Source: Perkinsus chesapeaki
Lineage: Eukaryota > Perkinsozoa > Perkinsida > Perkinsidae
Length of the DNA stretch: 64,000 nucleotides
Reading direction: 5' to 3'
Assembly (NCBI GenBank): GCA_013115145.1
Contig: JAAPAO010000055.1
Coordinates: 1 to 64,000 of the forward strand
The position numbers and the translations under genes were made by a program. Each line of letters opens with the position of its first letter. The first letter of the stretch is position 1. Positions 56,528 to 64,000 of this stretch are shown here, one piece after another. A model generated the notes under the pieces. That model was given only the letters and a program-made list of their open reading frames with translations, was not told where the DNA came from and did no database searches.

Positions 56528-57634
56528 TTAGTCTATTTGGACGATTGGTCGTCGAGGGACCACTGGGGCAAAGAGAACATCTCTCCAGTCGAATCTCCAG
56601 TGCTCATTGCCGCCCTTCAAACGGAGCCCTACCGGCACCTTCCAACTGAGAGATCGTTCCTCTGCATCGATGATGCCTAAAATCTCCGGCAGCCTCCGAG
56701 CAAGTGCCTCTGGGTTGGTCAGACAGATATCTCGCATAGTACCGATGGAGGAGAAGGAAGGCACCTGCTTTAATAACAAGGAAGAACCCACAGTGCTATC
56801 GGTGGCCATGAGAGTGGACTTCACCCGTTGAGTTTTGCCCAGCGCAATGAACGCCGGCAAGTACCGCTGATCTGTCTGCAACACTTTCACAATTAAAGGA
56901 AGCGAAAATGCTTCCGCAGCATTTAGCAGTATTTTTGGTTTGCCCGTGTCGTTCCATTCAGAAAGTCCTTGTACGTAAGTCTCGCAGTAGTGCTCGGCTT
57001 CCACAACACTGCTCTCCGCGAAGCCATCTAAACTGTTCTTCGTCTCTGAAACTCGCTGGCCGCCAAACAGGATTCTTGAACCAGGATTGATGTAGCGTTG
57101 CAAATGGGATATGAAGTCACCAATGACATCTGTACCATGGCCAAGATGCACAATGAAGTCGACTCCACCGCGATCAGCTGGTCCATCGCGAAGGTCCATG
57201 GCCCTGGCGAGTTGGATGCTACTAATATTGAGTGGCCACGCGTGCAGTATGATATGTTGATGTACCGGTGTGGCTCCGTCATAGTAATGCATGGCATAGT
57301 CGAAGTGAGCTGCCGCCTTGTCGAAATCACCGATGCTCGCCATGTCGAGAGCGATGAGAGCATGCGACATCACCAGCGTTGCGGGGCACTCCTCTTCGAA
57401 CTGCGTTTTGAATTGTGGATTGAGCTTAGCAACGAAGTAGGCCTCCAGCAACGGCGGTCGAGGCGTTTGTTCCGTGAAAAAGGACCAAAGTTTCATCTGG
57501 TAATGAGAGACACTGAACAGGTTTATATGGAGGTTGCCTGATGGGTCGTGCCATGAGAACTCGTATTCGCTGAAGCACTGGAACGCCGTCACCGCGGCGG
57601 TATGTACCGCAAACCAAACGAAAGCGGACAACAT
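56528..57634 (-). CDS. Secreted or membrane-anchored protein of unknown function
   Basis: Single exon; 368 aa from the ATG at 57634. It begins with a signal sequence (MLSAFVWFAVHTAAVTAF) and continues as a mixed alpha/beta protein (e.g. SHALIALDMASIGDFDKAAA, VDFIVHLGHGTDVIGDFISH, ILFGGQRVSETK). The frame is open further upstream to 57862 but without protein-like sequence, so the internal start is preferred. HLGHGTD could be part of an enzyme active site, but I do not recognise a family. Head-to-tail with the next minus-strand gene, about 230 bp apart. Confidence 0.62.
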   Translation of the reverse strand: MLSAFVWFAVHTAAVTAFQCFSEYEFSWHDPSGNLHINLFSVSHYQMKLWSFFTEQTPRPPLLEAYFVAKLNPQFKTQFEEECPATLVMSHALIALDMASIGDFDKAAAHFDYAMHYYDGATPVHQHIILHAWPLNISSIQLARAMDLRDGPADRGGVDFIVHLGHGTDVIGDFISHLQRYINPGSRILFGGQRVSETKNSLDGFAESSVVEAEHYCETYVQGLSEWNDTGKPKILLNAAEAFSLPLIVKVLQTDQRYLPAFIALGKTQRVKSTLMATDSTVGSSLLLKQVPSFSSIGTMRDICLTNPEALARRLPEILGIIDAEERSLSWKVPVGLRLKGGNEHWRFDWRDVLFAPVVPRRPIVQID

Positions 57635-57862
57635 CCAGTAAGCAACTGACAGGCCGATCGTCTCGGTCTTTACTTTTAACGCAACGCACCAGCGGTATTT
57701 GACTACTATACGGCGATTGGTACATGATAGACGATGGCACATGGTGCTGCTCAGGTGTTCAATCATGAAGTTGCTACGGACACAACTTGCCGCAAATATC
57801 GCTAAACGATAGTGAGCAAATTTTACACTAACAACTGTTCCGCGCAAGAGGCGGATAATCAA

Positions 57863-58495
57863 TTAAACCTCAGCGGCGTGCTTGTCATCTTCGTCCCGAG
57901 GTGCTTCCACCGAACCCAAGACCAACACTCGACCTCCACACAGACTGCACTGACCGCTACCGGTGACGAGGGACTTTAGCTGATTCCAACAACCACATCG
58001 ACCGCAATAAATCTGACAAAAAGAATCCTTACGGATGCGTTATCAGCCGGGTGCTCACTCTATGGTCGAGTGTTTGATTCACAAGTCCTTCCTTCTCCTC
58101 GACCAATTGCTGCATTTGACAAAGGTGGTCCGTCAACGCGCCGAGCTGCTCATCATAGCTGAATTCAACAAAGCTCCCCACGGGGTTACAAGGCTAACCC
58201 TTACCTCATCTTAGTGGTCGAGAGCTCTACTTCAACTTCTTCCAAGGCTGCTCGGAGCGCACGAGCCTCATTCACCTGACCAAAGGCGTAATGATGAAGT
58301 AATGCCAACCGGCAACTTACTGCTATGTCCCTTTCCTCTGAGACCGTTGACAGATGAGATGCAGACAGAGCGATCTCCGATACCAAAATCAAGTGTCTGC
58401 ATCACAGTGATGAGATCCAAAATCGTCTAAAGTGTGGCACGGTGTTACTTGGCATTCGATCGATGAATTTCCTGTCTAAGCGCCTCGACGAGCAT
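57863..58495 (-). CDS. Coiled-coil protein with C-terminal zinc ribbon
   Basis: Four or five exons. Start MLVEALRQEIHRSNAK, then HLILVSEIALSASHLSTVSE, VNEARALRAALEEVEVELST, SYDEQLGALTDHLCQMQQLV then EEKEGLVNQTLDHR. The last exon reads IYCGRCGCWNQLKSLVTGSG then QCSLCGGRVLVLGSVEAP. CxxCxC ... CxxC fits a small zinc ribbon after a coiled coil. The acidic C-terminus ends DDKHAAEV. Each junction has GTAAG/GTGAG and CAG signals and keeps frame. Function unknown; it may act as a tether or adaptor. Confidence 0.62.
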
Positions 58496-58638
58496 ACAAA
58501 GTGTCGAGCCTCGAGGAGATATCGCTCTGAGAAAGAAGTGTGCCACACGACCACACGGCCGTATGTGCCAGCAGGGAACGAAAATCCTCTTCTAGATTAT
58601 CCACCGGGATAAGCATCACCCAAAACCCTCTATACCAA

Positions 58639-58709
58639 GTCGCTATCGTCTAGTGGTTAGGACGTCACGTTGTGGCCGTGACAACCCCGGTTCAAATCCG
58701 GGTAGCGAC
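58639..58709 (+). tRNA. tRNA-His (GTG)
   Basis: Complete cloverleaf: acceptor GTCGCTA/TAGCGAC (7 bp), D-arm GTCT...GGAC, anticodon arm TCACG-TTGTGGC-CGTGA with anticodon GTG, 4 nt variable loop, T-arm CCCGG-TTCAAAT-CCGGG. No intron, no encoded CCA. A TTTT terminator follows at once (58710-58714). It lies between two minus-strand genes. Confidence 0.95.
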
Positions 58710-58721
58710 TTTTCTCCCGTC

Positions 58722-61099
58722 TTACTCCGCCGACGACGATGACGACAGCTTCACCGTTATTGCCCCCGGAGTATCCGATGGCGACACTAAATCTGCCCGA
58801 ACCTTCATCGCCCCACCATATGATGGGGAATTCAGAACTCCTCCAAAGGAATGAGGGCTCCGAGGCGCAGATGCCTGACAGAGCGATTGAGCATTGCCCA
58901 AACTCGCCGCGCGTACCGTCCACAAATCCCGAGGGTCTCCCAGATCCGTCGGAGCCCTCGAAACAGTATCTTCTGTAAAGGCTTGGGCAGATCGCTGGTT
59001 CAGCGGCAACCCAGTGAGGTCGACTAAGTCCCTGGCTGTGCGCAACGATGAGGTGTCCCGGCCAAGGGTCTCGGTTGCCACGTTACGCACTGACCGCCTG
59101 AGAGTTCTAAGAGTTACGCTTGTAGCCGTATTCGATGACGCTACTGTTTTGACGAAGCAAAGTGCTCCTTGTTGGACTGCCTAGCATTCAAGTTAGTCTT
59201 CTGAAAAAGGTAGAGGGTTCGTTTCACAGGTAAGGCCATCTCGGCGTACCAGTTCCTGCTCAAGATCCGCTATTCTCCGACCCAAGACGTCATTGGCATC
59301 TTCGAGGCTTTTACCATCCTTCTCCAAACTAGTAATGACATCTGAAGGAATATACTCGTTGTGAGGTGATTCAGTAATATCAAACACGTTCTATTTAAAG
59401 CAGTAATATCCTACCAACTGGAAACATCCACACGCCCCGATCTGTTTCTGCTGCTTGTATGGAAATATTACTTTCCACAGCCCAGTGCTAATACCCCGCC
59501 CTACCTTCCTTCATCAACAACTCCTTCTTTGACTGCTCCACCTCCTCCTGCAGGGCGCATATCTTCTTACTGGCCGACTCGGATGACATTCGCAAACTGT
59601 ACAACAGTGATCTGCTTTGGCGGCCTAGGGTAAGGTCTACTTTCGCATCAGCGCCGCCTCCCCTTCCCTCTCTCTACAAATCTCCTCGTACTTGGCCGTC
59701 AGGCCGTCCCTGTCCAAGCTCACAGACGACAGTTCTTCTTGTAACCTCTGAAATGATAAGCATCCCAAGTGTGATGGAGGGAGCCGGTATCCTATGCGGT
59801 AGAGAGCTCCGAGTTCCGCGTGATTCAAGCGATAAGTCTATTACGAAGGTTGAGCTTAATTCGTAAGTTACATAAGACGGTGCTCATAAACATCAATAAA
59901 TATTAAATTATCAAACCGGTGGATACGTACCACTAATTAACTGTTTATCGAACTTTATGAACTCTATCTTGATGATGAGTAACGTTTGATTCAAACGTTA
60001 CTCATCATCATCAAGATAGAGTTCACAATACCATCTTAAAACGGATTTAAATCCTCCCTGCCCCCTCAATTTCCGCACTCTCCGCCCAATGGAATGACGA
60101 TCACCCGAGAGTATAGGGTCTATTCATCCGACCGCCCCCATCGCTCCCATAGCCCCTACTACTTTGCAGTCCCTATTAATAACTTCTATTCTGGTATGCA
60201 ATTCCTCCACTGTCGCCTCCAACTCCTCCACTCTCCTCCTACTCTCCCCGCTGCTCCCCCCTGGCAACCCTCCAGTAGCCGGCCCCAGCAGACCCTGATC
60301 CAAGCCTATCCGCAAACCCCTCTAGACATAGCCTACTTTCATTGCTCCAAATCCAAGCACCGAAGTGCCTGGAGAGCTCTTGGTCTCGTAACTTTTCAAC
60401 TTCTGTTCAAGCTCAGCAATTCGCTCCTTCAAATAAGTATCATCTGACAATCACACTGGCCGGCAGTGCTACCAGAGCTCTGTTACCTTCTGGGCCAGTC
60501 GTGGATTCAGAGAGGCTTGTGTCGGCCGAGCTCCTCGGCGGCAAGGCCTGACGAGCGCATAATATAGTTTTGCGAAATATCCTACCGAGTCTTTGAGACG
60601 TTCCATATTTATTACCGATAGCTGTTGCTGAAGTGATCGATTGTCACTCTGACACTGGACGAAGCTCTTCTTCAGGGAGTCTGCAGAAGGCTACTTGGGC
60701 AATACGAGAAATGACGAATCTTAGCGATCTGTGGGTGAACTATATTGCGGATTTCGAACATCGGAATATGACTTTTCGCTCCAAGATGGAGGCAATGATC
60801 GTGTCAGACGAGCTCGTTAACTTTACACCACCACCACAGTGGGGTCCACAGAAATCCAACTGTGTCATTTTATACTAGTACCGTGATAGCGAGTTAAATG
60901 AATAAGAGATGCATTGGAAAGCAGGGCTGACTGGATGGGTTCACAGAGAGAGAAAATAATATCAGAAATAACTCCACAAACCCTCTGTTGATGCATTTCT
61001 ATTCACCATCTCTCGGACCATAACCCCAGTATCACCATATTGAGCTCTGAGCCTGAGGTATTTATTAGCCAGCTTCTCCATTTTTTCATCAGTGCTCAT
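58722..61099 (-). CDS. Coiled-coil protein, multi-exon
   Basis: Starts MSTDEKMEKLANKYLRLRAQ and continues through many coiled-coil exons: SLKKSFVQCQSDNRSLQQQL, ERIAELEQKLKSYETKSSPG, ESRRRVEELEATVEELHTRI, LQEELSSVSLDRDGLTAKYE, KKICALQEEVEQSKKELLMK, RRIADLEQELVRRDG. It ends in a Ser-rich non-coil tail (RSPHSFGGVLNSPSYGGAMK; last residues SSSSSAE). Heptad patterns are clear. Exon edges were only partly followed. One intron contains the 68 nt palindrome at 59958-60025. No specific family; coiled-coil scaffolds of centrosome, Golgi or cytoskeleton are possible. Confidence 0.6.
59958..60025. repeat. Near-perfect 68 nt palindrome
   Basis: Left arm 59958-59989 and right arm 59991-60025 are reverse complements apart from one extra 3 nt unit (GAT/ATC) in the right arm; the centre is a single T. 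The arms begin TGAACTCTATCTTGATGATG. It can form a very stable hairpin or cruciform. It lies in an intron of the minus-strand coiled-coil gene. Confidence 0.95.
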
Positions 61100-61561
61100 C
61101 ACAGAGACACTACCCGAGCCACCTGAAAGCAAAGGTAGGTCCTTCTGTAGATGAGGATACCCCACCTGGGCTCGCCATAGGCAGATGGGCAGAGTTAAAC
61201 TAATTAAGAAAAAACAACAGCTGAAGAGATATGTCACTTTTGATAAAACGACTGTTAAATGGTTTATTAAACAAAGTCACCCTCTTCCATTTTTAGGAGT
61301 ACTCTTTAACCTTCATGATTATAATATTGAACACCCCGCAGACCTTCTTTCAAAACAGCATTTCCTCTGTATTCCATTCCATGGTGCATTCCCCCAGCCT
61401 CCTCTAGCGCGTAGGATAGCCCTATTGCTTCCGTAGCCTTCTTTGCCACCCCCTCACCCCCTACACCCCACACTTCCCAATAATCCCATTCTGTGACCAA
61501 CCCAATACTGTATATAATAAAACGCTTGATGTACCATTAACTCAGCAGGAGCATCAGCAAT

Positions 61562-62428
61562 TCACGCAGCAAATCTGAGTTTCCTCATTCGTTTTTTCTC
61601 CTCCTCTGTATCAGCCGTAACCAGCCCAAATCTGCATACCATACTTCCGTCAACTCCCACCAGCATCCCCCCCACTACCTCTGAGCTCTCTTAAGCTTCT
61701 TAGCTGCCTCCTCATCGAGGTCCTCCTCCTCACCCTCCTCTTGCTCACCGAACCGTTGGGCTCTGAGAGAGGCATCTCCTCAAACTGCTTCACTGTGCCC
61801 ATTTCCGCACCTCGCTTTCCTCTTTGCCGTTTCAGTTTCCTTGCTGACAATACCAAACCGCATCGCCCGCTCTATTTTCTTATCTTCCACACTTTCGGTG
61901 CCGAACCTACAATTCTACTTCACCCACCCCCCTGCGATCGTCTTACCTTTTCGCTCGCTCCAGTCGCCGTTGTTCCTCCGATTTTTGCCCGGTCGGCGAA
62001 ACGTGGGCCTGTGAGAGATTTGCCGCGGGAAATGACTCTATTTGTACTTTGGTTTCGTCTGCTTCGACACTGGTTGAAATAACAGTTTTACAAGGTGATG
62101 AACTGTCACCGGAGGTCACTGCCACTTTAGACTTCTTAGGGCTACTTGAGCTCGTGGGAATCTTTTTAGGCGTATCTTTGAGGTCGAATGAGCTTCCCTG
62201 TAACCCAATCAGTCCCAGCTTACTTGACGAGCCGCCCTCTTGAGCAGCATCATGTTCAACGAGTCTGGATATGAGAGTATCTTTCCGTCCAATAACCCTG
62301 AGGTTCAACCTAAGATTCTCCAAGGTACAGCTTTCGGTCACCTACTGAAGCCCTTTTTCCTTGCATAAGTTCTGAAGCTCCTTCAGCTTCAGATTGCTGT
62401 ATTTCTCACTCCCGATTGGTTCACTCAT
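61562..62428 (-). CDS. SAP-domain mRNA export factor, THO1/SARNP(CIP29)-like
   Basis: Five exons can be joined on the minus strand. The N-terminus is a SAP domain: SNLKLKELQNLCKEKGLQLN then LRVIGRKDTLISRLVEHD, which binds nucleic acid. A Ser/Lys/Thr-rich linker follows, then a series of the RFG repeats typical of THO1/SARNP: RRLERAKRFGTESVEDKK, IERAMRFGIVSKETETAK, RKARAQRFGEQEEGEEED, KKLKRAQRFGLVTADTEEEK, ending RMRKLRFAA. These repeats bind the helicase UAP56/Sub2 in the TREX mRNA export complex. Introns are 36-50 nt, with GTAGGT, GTAAGA, GTGCGG and GTAGTG donors. The match in order and spacing makes the family secure. Confidence 0.88.
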
Positions 62429-62748
62429 TGATAAACTTGCCGCTCGACCGTCTTGATCATACGAAATCTTGTTCTTCTTGCAATTCTTGCGTTTTCTCAA
62501 CGCAGTTAATCTTGCTTCGGCCCTCTTTCTGGAAGGCCTACCGCGTCACTGCCCACCTCAACCGCTCTATATTGTGTGAGTTTACTAAGTACGTGAGGCT
62601 TCCTTCCAGCTCGGTACCAATGATGAATTATATTCGCGGAGGGTGGTGCGCATGTTAACCTAAAAAGAATCTTTGAATGGTATCTTAGAGCTCCTATTAG
62701 TTCACTATTTACCCTATATGATCATTAACGTTTAATAGCGTATCTATT

Positions 62749-64000
62749 ATGGGTTGTGGTTGCTCAAAGCATAGCCGTTACCATCTCACTGCAGAGTCAC
62801 CATCTCCGCATGAGGTTCCTCCGCGCAGCTCGACTCTCGACAGCACCACCGCCGCAGGTATGAGAGCCCTGCTATAGGAATGACAAGATATCTTTCAGCT
62901 CATCTTAAACAAGGGTCAGACTCTACGGCAGTACAGCGCACCGAAGAGCAACAGTTAAAGATGTCTGTGTCGTCTGTTAGAGGCAGTGATAGTATACAAC
63001 TCAATAAAAGGAAACAGTTCCTGTGGGTTGGGGACTATATATACTTTATAGATAGTTATCATCAAAGGATTCATGCGGCTCTAAGTGAGGAAATATTATA
63101 GTGCACCCAGGGGCGATTTCAGACTTAGACAAATCCCACCGTGGGGTCCCGGGTTCCTTGAGAACGTGTTTCATGTTCATCGAGTGAAGTTTGGCCCGAG
63201 TATGTATTCGAACCTGAGTGGGCCAAGCCACCACATTTGCCTAGGGCCCTGGCTTCCGGAAACTCTCTGGGCGACTCTGGGGCAAATTCGAGGTTGGGTA
63301 TTTTACGCGACAGTAATATAACTTGATATTATTGCTATTTTATCATTTCAACCCGATCGTCTCTCTACGCGTCGTTCTCTCGGTCGGCGTCACCTGCCCG
63401 TCTCATCTGATCTTCACAAAGTTATGTCGTCTTTAATCCCGAAACGGGCCCCCGCTGAGACGGCCAAAAATTTTCTCTTTTTACGGTGCAATTTGGAGAA
63501 CAATAATAAATCGATAGGGGACAAGTTGCTGATATTTCGCAGATGTTCCGGGCAAAGTGGGTCTCTGTGTAGGTACGAGATGACCGTGCCGGAGTTCGTA
63601 CAAGCGTTGTCCACATCGGAGAGATACGATAAAGAGCGGCTCGTGAAGTGGTTCAGATTGCTAAAAGACGGTGACTTCACTGAGTCCTACAACAGCGATC
63701 CCAACGGTTTTAGGTAGGCAGCATTCGAACCTCAAACATATCTTCATAGCTCGACCTTTCAGAGGCCTTCTCGCCCGAATCGGCGCACCACCGAGGTTTC
63801 GCGCGCTCTGCTGGAGAGCTGTCGTGGGGTGGCGTGATCAGTTGCGACCGGGAACATACGAGAAGCTCTGTATAGGTAAAGCGGTAGATGAGGTTTATAG
63901 ACGTTTATGTCGCCGACTTGGCATCTTTCGATCGCTCCATTAATGGCGGGATGCGTCTTCAAATCGAGCCTAGTAATAAACGTTAACCTGGTAAACTTTG
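62749..64000 (+). CDS. N-myristoylated TBC-domain (Rab GTPase-activating) protein, partial
   Basis: The first exon (62749-62856) encodes MGCGCSKHSRYHLTAESPSP, a strong N-myristoylation signal with three Cys suited to palmitoylation. The next exon starts at about 62899 (AHLKQGSDSTAVQRTEEQQL then KMSVSSVRGSDSIQLNKRKQ and LWVGDYIYFIDSYH). Further exons include YEMTVPEFVQALSTSERYDK with VKWFRLLKDGDF, then RPFRGLLARIGAPPRFRALC followed by WRAVVGWRDQLRPGTYEKLC, the start of a TBC domain (I..G.P...R...W). The gene runs off the window, so the catalytic Arg and Gln fingers are not visible. TBC proteins switch off Rab GTPases in membrane traffic; lipidation would place it on membranes. The intron near 63204 has a tRNA-like box B. 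Confidence 0.7.

Overview
This is nuclear DNA from a protist with dense, intron-rich genes. Introns are mostly 36-60 nt (down to 24 nt), GT-AG with weak polypyrimidine tracts, and intergenic spaces are usually below 1 kb. The gene set is eukaryotic: RPL24, proteasome ATPase Rpt4, Sec13, ATG8, PGAP1, an ER FKBP, a five-enzyme AROM gene and a tRNA-His. The compact style, AROM, a large Sfi1-like protein and many lineage-specific secreted or coiled-coil proteins suggest an alveolate, possibly a Perkinsus-like perkinsozoan. That placement is inference, not proof. Most genes are spliced, so coordinates give the outer limits of the coding region, with the joins I could read described in the text.

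Layout. 0.1-3.3 kb: two intronless tandem equilibrative nucleoside transporters. 4.0-5.3 kb (-): a secreted protein. 5.6-6.2 kb: RPL24, followed on the same strand by a cluster of box C/D snoRNAs (6.4-7.3 kb). Three kinds of guide in the cluster match known rRNA 2'-O-methylation sites. 8.5-16.2 kb (-): a helical-repeat/RRM-like protein, SEC13 and a histidine phosphatase. 17.1-20.1 kb: two acyl-CoA dehydrogenase units joined in one frame. 20.4-24.8 kb: an Sfi1-like centrosomal protein. 25.0-27.7 kb (-): an ER FKBP and RPT4. 28.7-29.5 kb: ATG8. 29.6-30.5 kb: two small unknown genes. 31.0-42.6 kb: AROM, with all five shikimate-pathway enzymes in the order DHQS, EPSPS, SK, DHQase, SDH. 42.8-45.9 kb: PGAP1-like GPI inositol deacylase. 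46-52 kb: poorly recognised genes and a 2 kb gene-poor stretch. 52.3-56.4 kb: an LRR protein and a helical-repeat protein. 56.5-62.4 kb (-): a secreted protein, two coiled-coil proteins and a THO1/SARNP-like SAP protein, with a tRNA-His gene on the + strand among them. 62.7 kb to the end: an N-myristoylated TBC (Rab-GAP) protein cut by the window edge.

The most unusual signals are as follows. (1) tRNA-like sequences with a box B motif recur about nine times, mostly inside short spliceosomal introns and in both orientations. In one case the tRNA-like acceptor strand coincides with the splice donor. (2) The snoRNA cluster behind RPL24 includes a duplicated guide for the 18S decoding-site methylation. 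(3) The two acyl-CoA dehydrogenase units share near-identical blocks with different codon usage from their flanks, which suggests gene conversion. (4) Two separate introns are exactly 24 nt long. (5) A near-perfect 68 nt palindrome lies in an intron.
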